This document shows, in pieces, positions 26,176-35,354 of a stretch of DNA of 64,000 nucleotides. The position numbers were made by a program, and so were the translations under genes. Under the pieces are notes generated by a model that saw nothing but the letters and a program-made list of their open reading frames with translations, was not told the DNA's origin and ran no database searches. The DNA is taken from assembly GCA_022843605.1 (NCBI GenBank), contig JALHNI010000011.1, forward strand, positions 1 to 64,000. The letters run 5' to 3'. Position 1 is the first letter of the stretch; the number at the start of each line of letters is the position of its first letter. The stretch comes from Bryobacter sp. GTDB taxonomy: Bacteria; Acidobacteriota; Terriglobia; Bryobacterales; Bryobacteraceae.

Positions 26176-26224
26176 CAAATGGGAATCGTTGTCGCTCTTT
26201 CGAGCTTCAACGGTTCCCATTTGG
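26176..26224. repeat. Near-perfect 16-bp palindrome between the DUF72 and BON genes
   Basis: CAAATGGGAATCGTTG (26176-26191) faces CAACGGTTCCCATTTG (26209-26224); the single difference still allows a G-U pair. The loop itself contains GCTC-TTTC-GAGC. There is no T run after it, so it is not a standard terminator. It could be a terminator for the DUF72 transcript working with Rho, an operator, or a small mobile palindrome. Confidence 0.7.
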
Positions 26225-26339
26225 CTTTCTGCGCTACGGGAAAAACGTCGCATTGGTTTCACTTATACGCAAATAAATACTCGAAACGCGCCCAGCCAAT
26301 CCCGCATCTGCTCAGGTGTCGAGAGGAGATCGACACCAA

Positions 26340-26870
26340 ATGAAACGGATGAAAATGTTGGGCCTGCTGTTGGCGATCCCCGTGCTGCTGTCTGCTTCCG
26401 ACAAGCCCGTGAAGGACTTGTCCGAACGCGTCCGGCATGAGTTGGTGATGTTGCCGTGGCTTGGGGTCTTTGACCATCTCACCTTCCAGGTGGAAGGAGA
26501 CAGAGTGATTCTGGCCGGTCAGGTGAATCGCCCGACGTTACGGACCGACGCCGAGCGCGTCGTACAGCGTGTAGCCGGTGTTTCGACGGTTTCGAACCAG
26601 ATCGAGGTGCTGCCGCTTTCGCCCTTTGACGACCGTGTTCGTCTGGCGACCCTGCGGTCCATCTACAGTTTTCCCGCCCTGCAGCGTTATGGCTTAGGCG
26701 TGATTCCCGGGATCCGCATCCTGGTGAAGAACGGCAACGTCACGCTGGTCGGCATGGTAGCCAATGAGGGCGACCGCCACTTGGCTTACATGCGCGCCAT
26801 GCAGGTTCCGGGGGCGTTCTCCGTCAGCAATCAGCTGATGGTGGAGGGTGCCCGTCAAAGGGCACTCTGA
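26340..26870 (+). CDS. BON-domain exported protein
   Basis: A 176-aa protein with a signal peptide (LGLLLAIPVLLSASD) and two BON-like units. The first is clear (about residues 25-95: LPWLGVFDHLTFQVEGDRVILAGQV ending in VSNQIEVLP is the BON pattern, with V-x-L-x-G strand). The second starts near residue 100 (SIYSFPALQRYG, then IRILVKNGNVTLVGMV and SVSNQLMV). BON domains bind membranes or surfaces, as in OsmY. AGGAG lies 12 nt upstream of the ATG used; an in-frame GTG eight codons upstream has no such site. Confidence 0.85.
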   Translation: MKRMKMLGLLLAIPVLLSASDKPVKDLSERVRHELVMLPWLGVFDHLTFQVEGDRVILAGQVNRPTLRTDAERVVQRVAGVSTVSNQIEVLPLSPFDDRVRLATLRSIYSFPALQRYGLGVIPGIRILVKNGNVTLVGMVANEGDRHLAYMRAMQVPGAFSVSNQLMVEGARQRAL

Positions 26871-26927
26871 GTGTGAGTCGACTGTTTCCCTCCAATAGAG
26901 AGTTGCCAGCGTAAGTGGCTGCTAACC

Positions 26928-26965
26928 CGGGCCCGGAGCATGTCTCCGGGCCCGATTTGTTTTTG
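26928..26965 (+). terminator. Rho-independent terminator of the BON-domain gene
   Basis: CGGGCCCGGAG (26928-26938) pairs with CTCCGGGCCCG (26944-26954) over 11 bp with a five-base loop; ATTTGTTTTT follows. It ends the plus-strand BON transcript just before the stop codon of the convergent M13 peptidase gene. Confidence 0.9.
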
Positions 26966-26966
26966 C

Positions 26967-28976
26967 CTACCAGACCCGGCAGCGGTCGCCCTCTTTCCGC
27001 ACCATCGGGTCGCTGCTTTGACAGCCGAACGCCCGCCGGAACTCGGGCAGGTTCGAGAGTGGTCCGTTGACCCGGAAGCGCGGCAGCGGGTGCGGATCGG
27101 TGAGCGTCGTCATGCGCTCATACTCCGCGCGATAATTCGCCGCCCACACCTGGGCCCAGCCCAGAAAGAAGCGTTGTTCCGGCGTGAAGCCATCCACCTT
27201 CTCCGGCTTCGGCTTGCCTTGCAACGACTTCTGGAAAGCGCGGTAGGACAGCCGCAAGCCGCCCAAATCGGCTATGCTTTCGCCCAGCACCAGTTTGCCA
27301 TTGACGTTAAGCCCGTCCTGCACCTTGAACGACGAGAACTGATTCTCGACGCAATTCGCGCGCTCCTGGTACTTCTTGCCGTCCTCGGCCGTCCACCAAT
27401 CGCGCAGATTCCCTTGCGCGTCGAACTGGCGGCCGTTGTCGTCGAAACCGTGGATGATTTCGTGGCCGATCACGGCGCCGATTCCACCATAGTTAATGGC
27501 GTCGTCCGCTTCGAAATCGAAGAACGGCGGCTGCAAAATGCCCGCCGGAAAAACGATCTCAATGTTGCGCGAATGATAGTAGGCGTTCACCTCCGGCGGC
27601 GTCATCAGCCACTCGCCGCGGTCCACCGGTTGACCGATCTTCTTCAAATCGCGCCGAACTTCGAAGCGCGAAGTCTCAAGCGAATTGCCGAAGTAGGACT
27701 TGCGGGCGATTTTGACGGTCGAATAGTCGCGCCACTTCTCCGTATGGCCCACTTTGCGCTTGAAGGAGTCCAGTTTGGCCAGTGCCTGCGCCCGCGTGCT
27801 GCTGCTCATCCAGTCAGCGGCGGTAAGATCTTCGCGGAGCACGGCGAACAGATTGTCGATCAGCTCATTCATCCGCTGCTTGGCCTTGGCCGGATAGTGC
27901 TTCTCGACGAACTTACGGCCCAGAGCCTCGCCCAGTTGCTCGTCAGTCGCCTGGACGCAACGCCGCCAGCGGGGCAGTTGCTCTTTGGCTCCCGTCAGCA
28001 CTTTCGTGAAGCTGAAAGCTTCGTCAGCAAAAGCCTTGGTCATAAAAGGGGCGGCGCCACGCACGGCGTGCCAGCGCAGATAAGTACGAAAGTCCGCGAT
28101 CGGGACGCTGGTGAGCAACTGATTGAGGGCTTTCAGATATTCGGGCTGTCCAGCGTTTACCAGGGTGAGCGCGGGCGTCTGGCGCAAGCTCCAATAACTG
28201 GCCCAGTTGAAGGCCGGCGTCAGCTTTACAAATTCGCCCACGGCCATCGGGTGATTGGTCGCCTTCGGATCCCGCAGCTTCGTCCGCTCCATCATGGCCG
28301 TCGCCATCGCCTTTTCGAGTGCAAAGATGCGGGCCGCGGCGGTCTCGTCCTGATCGCCGAGCAGTTTCAGCATCCGGCCAATATGCTGGAGATACTCCTT
28401 GCGCGTCGTCTCGGACTTCTCGTCCGCCTTGAGATAAAAGTCGCGGTCGGGCAGCCCCAAGCCGGACTGAAAAACGCCCGCCACGATTCGGGAACTATCC
28501 TGCGCGTCCGGCTGGGAACCGAAGTTAAACAGGACATTCGTTCCGGTGGAGTGCAGAAAGGCGAGCACGCGTGGGAAATCACGGACGTTCTTTAGGCCAT
28601 CGATTGCCTTCAGGTCGGGCAATAAAGGAGTGAAGCCCGCCTTCTCGATGCTGGCCTCGTCCATGCAAGCGGCGTAGTAGTCCCCAAGCTTTTGCTCGTC
28701 GGATCCAACCGGAGCTTTCGCCAGCGCGGCAGCCTCCAGAATCTCGCGCAGGAGGTCGCGGTTGCGTTCGGCCAAGGCCTGGAAGTTCGTCCAGCGCGGG
28801 TAGGCGTCCGGAATCGGATTGGCCGCCATCCAACCGCCCACGGCGAATTTGTAGAAATCCTCGCAGGGTTTACAGGTTGGGTCAGTGTTTTGCGGTTTGA
28901 AGCGCAGGGAATTCAGTTCAGCGGCGGGTAACGCCAAAGCGAGCCAGAGAGCGAGCGAGAAGCGAATCGTACCCAT
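26967..28976 (-). CDS. M13-family (neprilysin-like) zinc metallopeptidase
   Basis: A 669-aa exported peptidase. A signal peptide (SLALWLALALPAA) is followed by the M13 N-terminal domain (DPTCKPCEDFYKFAVGGW). The catalytic part has NAYYHSRNIEIVFPAGIL, the zinc motif HEIIHGFDD (near residue 503) and GESIADLGG (near 563, third zinc ligand), and ends in the family's CRVW. It should cleave short peptides in the periplasm or at the cell surface. It is a complete family member of normal length. Its 3' end faces the BON gene with a terminator between. Confidence 0.96.
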   Translation of the reverse strand: MGTIRFSLALWLALALPAAELNSLRFKPQNTDPTCKPCEDFYKFAVGGWMAANPIPDAYPRWTNFQALAERNRDLLREILEAAALAKAPVGSDEQKLGDYYAACMDEASIEKAGFTPLLPDLKAIDGLKNVRDFPRVLAFLHSTGTNVLFNFGSQPDAQDSSRIVAGVFQSGLGLPDRDFYLKADEKSETTRKEYLQHIGRMLKLLGDQDETAAARIFALEKAMATAMMERTKLRDPKATNHPMAVGEFVKLTPAFNWASYWSLRQTPALTLVNAGQPEYLKALNQLLTSVPIADFRTYLRWHAVRGAAPFMTKAFADEAFSFTKVLTGAKEQLPRWRRCVQATDEQLGEALGRKFVEKHYPAKAKQRMNELIDNLFAVLREDLTAADWMSSSTRAQALAKLDSFKRKVGHTEKWRDYSTVKIARKSYFGNSLETSRFEVRRDLKKIGQPVDRGEWLMTPPEVNAYYHSRNIEIVFPAGILQPPFFDFEADDAINYGGIGAVIGHEIIHGFDDNGRQFDAQGNLRDWWTAEDGKKYQERANCVENQFSSFKVQDGLNVNGKLVLGESIADLGGLRLSYRAFQKSLQGKPKPEKVDGFTPEQRFFLGWAQVWAANYRAEYERMTTLTDPHPLPRFRVNGPLSNLPEFRRAFGCQSSDPMVRKEGDRCRVW

Positions 28977-29062
28977 ATGGCTTTATTTTGCGCCCTTCAA
29001 CGCTCCTGCGCCACTGCTTTGGGACCAGCCGGATCAGTTCGATATGAGAAACTTCAAGAGAC

Positions 29063-30325
29063 ATGAACTTTGACCGATCCGTCGCGCTGATTGAGCGTGC
29101 CCGCAAGACCATTCCCGGCGGCGTCAACTCGCCCGTCCGCGCCTTCCGCAGCGTGGGAGGTACGCCGATCTTCATTGCGAAAGGCGAAGGCCCCCGCCTG
29201 ATCGACGAAGACGGCAACTCGTATCTCGACTACATCGGCAGTTGGGGACCGCTGATCCTCGGCCATCGCCCGGCCTGCGTCATTGAGGCGCTGCGCGAAG
29301 TGCTTGAGATCGGCACCAGCTTCGGCGCACCGACGGAACGCGAAGTCCTGCTGGCCGAAGCCGTCCGCGACGCCTTCCCCTCCATGGAGATGGTGCGCCT
29401 GGTGAATTCGGGTACGGAGGCCGCCATGAGCGCCCTGCGAGTGGCCCGGGGCTTCACCGGCCGCGACCTCGCCATCAAGTTCGAAGGATGTTATCACGGC
29501 CACGTTGACTCGCTGCTGGTGAAGGCCGGCTCGGGCCTGGCGACGCTTGGTCTCTCCGATTCGGCCGGCGTCCCGGCCGCTTTCGCGGCCACCACGATCT
29601 CGGTGCCGTATAACGACCTGGCCGCGGTGGAGGCCGCATTCCACCGGCATCCGGGGCAGATTGCGTGCATCATGCTGGAAGTGGTGGCCGGCAACATGGG
29701 CTGCGTCCCGCCCGCACCGGGCTTCCTGGCCGGGCTCCGCGAACTCTGTACCCGAAACGGCACGCTGCTGATCTTCGACGAGGTGATGACCGGCTTCCGG
29801 CTCGCCTACGGCGGCGCGCAGGAACTTTACGGCATTAAGCCCGACATGACCGCGCTCGGCAAGATCATCGGCGGCGGCTTGCCGATCGCGGCGTACGGCG
29901 GCAGCACCGAGGTGATGATGCATGTGGCGCCGGAAGGGCCGATCTACCAGGCCGGTACGCTTTCGGGCAATCCCCTGGCTGTCTCCGCCGGGCTGGCAAT
30001 GCTGCGCTACTTGAAGGCTCATCCCGAGGTCTACACGAAGATCGAAGCCCTGAGCGCACGTCTCTGCGCGAATCCGCCGGCCGGGATCACGGTGAATCGA
30101 GTCGGCTCGATGTTCACCTGGTTCTTCACCACGGAACCGGTGACGGATTATGCCTCGGCGAAAAAGTCCGACGCCAAGCGCTTCGGCCAGTTCTTCCACT
30201 GGATGCTGGAGCGCGGCGTCTATCTCGCGCCCAGCCAGTTTGAAGCGGCGTTCATGTCGGCCGCGCATACCGAAGCCGATATCGACTACACGGCGGAGCA
30301 GGCGCACGCCTTCTTCGTACAGTAA
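29063..30325 (+). CDS. hemL: Glutamate-1-semialdehyde 2,1-aminomutase
   Basis: A 420-aa PLP enzyme of the C5 tetrapyrrole pathway that turns glutamate-1-semialdehyde into 5-aminolevulinate. Motifs include [17 protein letters not shown] near the N-terminus, [32 protein letters not shown] and the PLP lysine in [20 protein letters not shown]. Full length for the family. It is divergent from the M13 peptidase (86 bp apart). No other haem gene lies in the window. The ribosome-binding site (AAGAGA) is modest. Confidence 0.97.
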   Translation: MNFDRSVALIERARKTIPGGVNSPVRAFRSVGGTPIFIAKGEGPRLIDEDGNSYLDYIGSWGPLILGHRPACVIEALREVLEIGTSFGAPTEREVLLAEAVRDAFPSMEMVRLVNSGTEAAMSALRVARGFTGRDLAIKFEGCYHGHVDSLLVKAGSGLATLGLSDSAGVPAAFAATTISVPYNDLAAVEAAFHRHPGQIACIMLEVVAGNMGCVPPAPGFLAGLRELCTRNGTLLIFDEVMTGFRLAYGGAQELYGIKPDMTALGKIIGGGLPIAAYGGSTEVMMHVAPEGPIYQAGTLSGNPLAVSAGLAMLRYLKAHPEVYTKIEALSARLCANPPAGITVNRVGSMFTWFFTTEPVTDYASAKKSDAKRFGQFFHWMLERGVYLAPSQFEAAFMSAAHTEADIDYTAEQAHAFFVQ

Positions 30326-30336
30326 GTTACGGGCAG

Positions 30337-30747
30337 TTAGAGGCGAGGAGCAGCGAAGAGCGTTCTGGGTTCCAAGGTCAGGATCTGCCAGCCTTTGCCT
30401 GCGCGCTTCATTGTCACTTGCACTAACTCGCGCCGCCGTTCACCGGATAGGTCCTGGCCATGCTGCTTCAACTCGACGAACCAGTCCACACTGACGAGTA
30501 AGTTACCGTCCGAGGGCCGCAATTCCAGCACCTGGGCGGCGCTCGACACGCCGGCGAGTTTCACCAGAGCCTGAACCTCGGTTTCCAGTTCTCTGTAACC
30601 GGGCATCTTTCGGTCGAAGCGTTTCAGGAAACCATTGGCGTTGCCGTTCGACAGATCGTTGGCGGCATCGCCGAGGAAGTCGGCTACGGCCGCCCGGTCG
30701 TCCGCGAAGGCAAACAGCAGCCAGAAGCTAAGTGCGATAGCTGCCAT
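30337..30747 (-). CDS. Small exported protein, possible NTF2-like fold
   Basis: A 136-aa protein with a signal peptide (AAIALSFWLLFAFA) and a mature domain beginning DDRAAVADFLGDAANDLSNGNANGFL, which resembles SnoaL/NTF2-like proteins (helical start, then a curved sheet with LLVSVDWFVEL and RELVQVTMKRAGKGWQIL). Such domains often bind small ligands or partner proteins. It starts inside the last codons of argJ (20-nt overlap) and is the last gene of the minus-strand unit that begins at the pseudouridine synthase. No function assigned. Confidence 0.72.
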   Translation of the reverse strand: MAAIALSFWLLFAFADDRAAVADFLGDAANDLSNGNANGFLKRFDRKMPGYRELETEVQALVKLAGVSSAAQVLELRPSDGNLLVSVDWFVELKQHGQDLSGERRRELVQVTMKRAGKGWQILTLEPRTLFAAPRL

Positions 30748-31906
30748 TGATTTCGATGTAGCCCTCAGTCAGATCGCAAGTCCAGAAGGTCGCCGCTCCC
30801 TTGCCGTCGCCGCGCAGCTTGAAGCCGATCGAAACGTCATTTTCTTTCAGCCGCTCAGTGAGTGCGCTCTCGTCGAAGTCCACGGCCAAGCCGCGTTGGC
30901 AGACGGGCGTTCCCTGAAACGCAATATCCACGCCGCGGGGATCAAACTGGATTCCGCTGTAGCCAGCGGCACAGATGATGCGGCCCCAGTTGGGGTCCGC
31001 GCCGGCGATGGCCGTCTTCACCAGGGGCGAGTTCGCAATCGAACGGGCGATGCGCGCGGCATCGGCATTGTTTTTCGTCCCCTGAATGTCGATGGTGACG
31101 AGTTTGCGCGCGCCTTCGCCATCGCGGGCAATCTGCTTGGCCAAGCTCTGCAGTACCACGGTGAGCGACTCTTCGAAGGCCTTCAACTCACGAGGCGCGA
31201 CGGCCACGCCACTGGCTCCGTTCGCCATCACGAGGACACAGTCGTTCGTGGAGGTATCGCCATCCACGGAGATGCGGTGAAAGCTCGCGTCAACGGCGCG
31301 CTTCAGAATTGGCTGCAGTTTTGCCGGGGCGATTTCCGCATCCGTCATCACGAACGCCAGTGTGGTGGCCATGTTCGGATGAATCATGCCGGAGCCTTTG
31401 GTCATTCCGGCGATGTGGACGACTCCACCCTTCAATTCCAAACCCGCCGCCACCGACTTGGGAACAAGATCCGTCGTCATAATCGCCAGCGCAACGTCAT
31501 CGAAGCGGCTCTCGCTCGCCTCGGTGACCAGCGCCGGAATCGCCTTCACCACCAACTCGCCCTTCATCTCCACGCCGATCACGCCGGTGGAGGCCGGAAA
31601 CAGCAATTTTGCCGGAACCTTCAGCGATTTCGACAAAGCCGAGAGCGTATCCTTCACGACGCGGTCGCCGGTGCGCGTGGCACAGTTGGCATTGCCGGCG
31701 TTGACCAACACCGCTTGGACGCGTCCGCCCGCGGCGAGCAGGTTCGCCTGAGCCGCCAGTACCGGCGCAGCCTTCACCACGTTGGTGGTGAACACCGCAG
31801 CCGCGCTGGCGGGCTTGTCGCTCCAAATCAAACCCAAATCATTGCGCTTCGTTTTGCGCAAACCGGCATACACGGCCGAGTAACGAAAGCCCAGAGGCAA
31901 ACTCAT
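30728..31906 (-). CDS. argJ: Bifunctional ornithine acetyltransferase / N-acetylglutamate synthase
   Basis: A 392-aa member of the ArgJ family, which cleaves itself and recycles the acetyl group between N-acetylornithine and glutamate in arginine synthesis. The self-cleavage site is visible at Ala180-Thr181 in MIHPNMATTLAF. The oxyanion-hole region GNANCATRTGD is also present, and the C-terminus has TFWTCDLTEGYIEINGSYRT, ending as in the family. The start codon overlaps the fmt stop (ATGA), implying coupled translation. Whether it is mono- or bifunctional cannot be read from the sequence. Confidence 0.96.
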   Translation of the reverse strand: MSLPLGFRYSAVYAGLRKTKRNDLGLIWSDKPASAAAVFTTNVVKAAPVLAAQANLLAAGGRVQAVLVNAGNANCATRTGDRVVKDTLSALSKSLKVPAKLLFPASTGVIGVEMKGELVVKAIPALVTEASESRFDDVALAIMTTDLVPKSVAAGLELKGGVVHIAGMTKGSGMIHPNMATTLAFVMTDAEIAPAKLQPILKRAVDASFHRISVDGDTSTNDCVLVMANGASGVAVAPRELKAFEESLTVVLQSLAKQIARDGEGARKLVTIDIQGTKNNADAARIARSIANSPLVKTAIAGADPNWGRIICAAGYSGIQFDPRGVDIAFQGTPVCQRGLAVDFDESALTERLKENDVSIGFKLRGDGKGAATFWTCDLTEGYIEINGSYRT

Positions 31907-32817
31907 CCTAATTTCTCTCCTGGTTGGAGGCGGGCACCGTTCAAGAAGCCGGAAACTGGCATGCGCTTCTTGCCGGGTGGCTGCACTTCCAACAATTCCA
32001 AAACCGTATTATCGCCGCAACCCACGAACAAGCGCTGGCGTTCGGCAAGCAACTCGCCCTGCGCCAAGCCCTGACGCTCCGAGATTTTCATGCGGCCCAA
32101 GCCCAGCGGCTGTCCCCGAAAAGCGGTTGTCGCGCCCGGCCAAGGCTCAAAGCCACGGGCGCGGCAATGAATTTCCAGGGCCGGCCTGGCGAAACTGACG
32201 CGGCCATCTTCTTTGGTGAGGATACGCGCGAGGGTGGCCTCAGCGGGATCCTGTTTGACCGGAACGATCGTCTCAATCTGATCCAGGGTGCGAAGCAGCA
32301 AGTCGGCGCCGAGCGTTGCGAGGCGGGCGGCAAGTTCGGGCGCGGTCTCATCCTTGCCGATTTCGGTCTCGGCCTTCAACAGCATGTCACCGGTATCGAG
32401 CCCGGCGTCAATCTTCATCGTGGTAACGCCGGTCACCTTCTCGCCGTTGGCAATCGCCCATTGAATCGGCGCCGCACCCCGGTACTTGGGAAGCAATGAG
32501 CCATGAACGTTGATGATGCCGTAGCGAGGCAAGTCGATGATCGACTGCGGGATCAGTTGGCCATAGCCCACCACCACCATCACGTCGGCCTGATCGGCCG
32601 CGAGGCTGGCGTAGTCGGTACGCAACTTTTCCGGCTGGCGAACGGGCAAGCCCAAGCGCAAGGCGGCTTCTTTCACCGGTGAAGCGGCCAGCGCCTGTCC
32701 ACGGCCTTTCGGACGATCCGGTTGGGTATAGACAGCGACGATGTCGTGTCCGGCGGCAGCCATGGCGTCCAACGTGGCAACGGCAAAAAGCGGCGTGCCT
32801 AAGTAGATGGTGCGCAT
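31903..32817 (-). CDS. fmt: Methionyl-tRNA formyltransferase
   Basis: A 304-aa enzyme that formylates initiator Met-tRNA with 10-formyl-tetrahydrofolate. It starts MRTIYLGTPLFAVATLDAM and carries the catalytic region INVHGSLLPKYRGAAPIQWA with the HxSLLPxxxG motif, then TTMKIDAGLDTGDML. A smaller C-terminal OB-like domain follows (REFS: CRARGFEPWPGA). It lies 19 bp after def, the usual def-fmt pairing of the formylation cycle, and overlaps argJ by 4 bases. No good ribosome-binding site is visible. Confidence 0.97.
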   Translation of the reverse strand: MRTIYLGTPLFAVATLDAMAAAGHDIVAVYTQPDRPKGRGQALAASPVKEAALRLGLPVRQPEKLRTDYASLAADQADVMVVVGYGQLIPQSIIDLPRYGIINVHGSLLPKYRGAAPIQWAIANGEKVTGVTTMKIDAGLDTGDMLLKAETEIGKDETAPELAARLATLGADLLLRTLDQIETIVPVKQDPAEATLARILTKEDGRVSFARPALEIHCRARGFEPWPGATTAFRGQPLGLGRMKISERQGLAQGELLAERQRLFVGCGDNTVLELLEVQPPGKKRMPVSGFLNGARLQPGEKLG

Positions 32818-32836
32818 AGCCGGCTCGGGCGTCGAA

Positions 32837-33349
32837 CTAGTCCCACTCGCCGCTTTTTTGCATTTTGCGAATCTTGCGTTTGATCAAGTCGCGTTTGAGG
32901 GGGCTGAGATAGTTGATGAACAGGATGCCGTTGAGGTGATCCGTCTCATGCAGAATGGCGCGGGCGAGTAACTCCTCACCAGTTACTTCGACCGTTTCGC
33001 CTTTGGGATTCTGAGCGCGGACGGTGGTGATCATCGGCCGGGTGACATTCTCGCGAAAGCCGGGAATACTCAGGCAGCCTTCCTCGCCCGTCTGTGAGCC
33101 AGAGCGGAAGATGATCTCCGGATTGATGAGGACCAGACGCTCCGAGGGATTCTCGCCGGCGCTGGTGTCGATCACCGCAATCCGCATCGACAAGCCAATC
33201 TGCGGCGCGGCCAAGCCGACACCCTTCGACGCCCACATGGTGTCGAACATGTCGTGGACTAACTTACTTAGCTCAGGCCCAAAATCGACGACGGGCGCCG
33301 CGGGAACCTCCAGCACCGGGTCAGGATATTTAACGATGCGATACACCAT
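32837..33349 (-). CDS. def: Peptide deformylase
   Basis: A 170-aa iron- or zinc-dependent enzyme that removes the formyl group from new proteins. All three family motifs are present: GVGLAAPQIG (residues 43-52), EEGCLSIPG (Cys92 as metal ligand) and HETDH (His134, Glu135, His138). The end (KRKIRKMQKSGEWD) is basic, as is common. AAGGA lies just upstream of the ATG. It sits 5 bp after aroC and 19 bp before fmt. Confidence 0.97.
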   Translation of the reverse strand: MVYRIVKYPDPVLEVPAAPVVDFGPELSKLVHDMFDTMWASKGVGLAAPQIGLSMRIAVIDTSAGENPSERLVLINPEIIFRSGSQTGEEGCLSIPGFRENVTRPMITTVRAQNPKGETVEVTGEELLARAILHETDHLNGILFINYLSPLKRDLIKRKIRKMQKSGEWD

Positions 33350-33354
33350 GGTCC

Positions 33355-34527
33355 TTAGTAGTTCTTTACCTGCTCAAGATAGCCGCGGTAATTACGATCG
33401 GTTTCCACTAGGGAATCGCCGCCGAATTTCTCCAGGAACACCTGCGCCAGCACGATCGCCACCATGCTTTCACCGATCACGCCGGCGGCGGGCACGACGG
33501 CGATATCGCTGCGCTCGTAGGCGGCCAGGGCCGGTTCGCGGGTATCCAAATCGACTGACTCAAGCGGACGCCGCAAGGTGGAGATCGGCTTGAGCAGACC
33601 GCGAACGATAATGTCCTGGCCGTTGGTGATGCCGCCCTCAATCCCGCCGGCGCGGTTGGCGCCGCGATGGAAGTCCCGGCTGTCCTTGTTGTAGTGGATC
33701 GTGTCTTGCACTTTCGAGCCGAAGGAGGCGGCGCCATCAGCGGCTGAGCCAATTTCGACGCCCTTCACGGCCTGCATGGAAACGATCGCCTGAGCGAGTT
33801 TGCCGTCCAGGCGCGAATCGAAGGTGATGTGCGAACCAAGGCCGGGCGGGCAACCATGCGCCACCACTTCGAACACTCCGCCAACCGTGTCGCCGGTGCG
33901 GTACGCCTGGTCGACGACATCTTTCATCCGGGCTTCGGCTTCCGCGTCGACGCAATTCAGCAGCACTTCATCCTGCTGATTGATCGCTTTGATCTCGTCG
34001 AATGTCGCCAAGCGACCCAACTTCTCCTGGCCCACGCCAACGACATGGCTCCAAATTTCGATGCCGAAACAGTAGAGAAACTCCTTAGCCATGGCACCGA
34101 CAGCGACGCGGGCGGTGGTTTCGCGGGCGCTGGCGCGTTCGAGCAGGTACCGGACGTCGTCGAAGTTGTACTTGATGGCCCCCGGGAGATCGACGTGCCC
34201 CGGGCGGGGGCGCTTCACTTCTTTGCGTTTTTCGGCCGAACCTTCAAAGTCGACGACGGGGAGAGCTTCGGTCCAGTTCTTCCAGTCCTTGTTCTCAATC
34301 AGGATGGCGATGGGCGCACCGATGGTCTTAGAGTGGCGAATGCCCGCCACCACGTGGACTTTGTCGGTCTCGATCTTCATGCGGCCGCCACGGCCGAAGC
34401 CTTGTTGACGGCGCCAGAGCTCGCGATTGACGCGGTCTAAGTCGATCGGGATGCCGGCGGGTAGTCCAGTCAAGGTGGCGACCAGACACTCGCCGTGGGA
34501 TTCACCTGCGGTTTCGTAACGGAACAT
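33355..34527 (-). CDS. aroC: Chorismate synthase
   Basis: A 390-aa FMN-dependent enzyme that makes chorismate from EPSP in the shikimate pathway. It has the N-terminal signature GESHGECLVATLTGLPAGI, the RRQQGFGRGGRMKIE segment, RPRPGHVDLPGAIKY, and the C-terminal half with GGIEGGITNGQDIIVRG. Full length. No other aromatic-pathway gene is near; it is placed in a mixed operon between an RluA-like pseudouridine synthase and def. The ribosome-binding site is weak. Confidence 0.97.
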   Translation of the reverse strand: MFRYETAGESHGECLVATLTGLPAGIPIDLDRVNRELWRRQQGFGRGGRMKIETDKVHVVAGIRHSKTIGAPIAILIENKDWKNWTEALPVVDFEGSAEKRKEVKRPRPGHVDLPGAIKYNFDDVRYLLERASARETTARVAVGAMAKEFLYCFGIEIWSHVVGVGQEKLGRLATFDEIKAINQQDEVLLNCVDAEAEARMKDVVDQAYRTGDTVGGVFEVVAHGCPPGLGSHITFDSRLDGKLAQAIVSMQAVKGVEIGSAADGAASFGSKVQDTIHYNKDSRDFHRGANRAGGIEGGITNGQDIIVRGLLKPISTLRRPLESVDLDTREPALAAYERSDIAVVPAAGVIGESMVAIVLAQVFLEKFGGDSLVETDRNYRGYLEQVKNY

Positions 34528-34566
34528 GGATAAGGAAAGTTGGTGGACGAATTGCGGAACTACGTT

Positions 34567-35328
34567 TCACTCCAAGGTAACATTGCCGCCCGCCATTCCG
34601 CTCAAAAGTCCGTAGCTTTGGGCGAAGGCCGCCAAATCGGGAGCCAGCGGAGCACGGAACTCGAGCGGGCCAGGTTCAAGCAGGAACCGGATCGAACAGG
34701 CGTGCAGCGCCTGTCGGGGCAGCAGCAGGCGAAGGAGCATCGCTGGCGTGACGCCATCCTGGATGAAGTCCAGATACAGTTGGGCGTCGGGGCCGTAGAC
34801 TTTGTCGCCCACCAGAGGATGCCCCAGCCAGGCGGCGTGAGCGCGGATCTGGTGCATCCTGCCGGTGCGGGGCCGGACGGTGGCCAGCGTAAAGCCGCCC
34901 GACGACCGCAGCGGCTCAAACTCGGTGACGGCGGCGGCTCCGTCCGGACGAACCCGCTGCTTCACATGCACCACGGACTCGGTGTCGACGCCGAGGGGTT
35001 GATCCACCAACACGGGGTCATTCAGACCGCCCACCAGAATTGCCAGATACTCTTTCTCCACCTGCCGCAGTTGAATCGCTTTCTGCAGCAGGGAGGCGGT
35101 GGGGTGATCCTTGGCGAAGACAACAATGCCGCTGGTCTCGCGATCCAGCCGGGAAGGCATATGCAGCCGGTCGAGACCGAGGTACTCCCGGCACGCGCCC
35201 ACAAGACTCGACCAAGGACCCTGCTTGGACGGGTGGCACGGGATGTCGCCCGGCTTGTTGACGGCCAGGATTTTATCATCTTCATAGACGATCGCGGCGC
35301 GGACCGCCTCTGGCGTCATCAGGCGCAT
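34567..35328 (-). CDS. RluA-family RNA pseudouridine synthase
   Basis: A 253-aa enzyme of the RluA/RluC/RluD group that isomerises uridine in rRNA or tRNA. The catalytic motif is PSRLDRETSGIVVFAK with Asp62. ILAVNKPGDIPCHPS and RPRTGRMHQIRAHAAWLGHPLVGDKVYG are also typical. There is no S4 domain, so it is the short, RluA-like form; the target site cannot be named. I start at the ATG at 35328. An in-frame TTG at 35355 would overlap the ATG of the divergent gene. First gene of the aroC-def-fmt-argJ unit. Confidence 0.93.
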   Translation of the reverse strand: MRLMTPEAVRAAIVYEDDKILAVNKPGDIPCHPSKQGPWSSLVGACREYLGLDRLHMPSRLDRETSGIVVFAKDHPTASLLQKAIQLRQVEKEYLAILVGGLNDPVLVDQPLGVDTESVVHVKQRVRPDGAAAVTEFEPLRSSGGFTLATVRPRTGRMHQIRAHAAWLGHPLVGDKVYGPDAQLYLDFIQDGVTPAMLLRLLLPRQALHACSIRFLLEPGPLEFRAPLAPDLAAFAQSYGLLSGMAGGNVTLE

Positions 35329-35354
35329 CGGCCGGGGAATTGTAGACTGAGTCA

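Noticed and set aside
26940-28595. 551-codon plus-strand frame antisense to the M13 peptidase
   Set aside because: Long only because GC-rich antisense frames lack stops; the minus strand holds the full M13 motifs.
29054-30307. 417-codon minus-strand frame antisense to hemL
   Set aside because: His/Arg/Gln-rich shadow; hemL is unambiguous.
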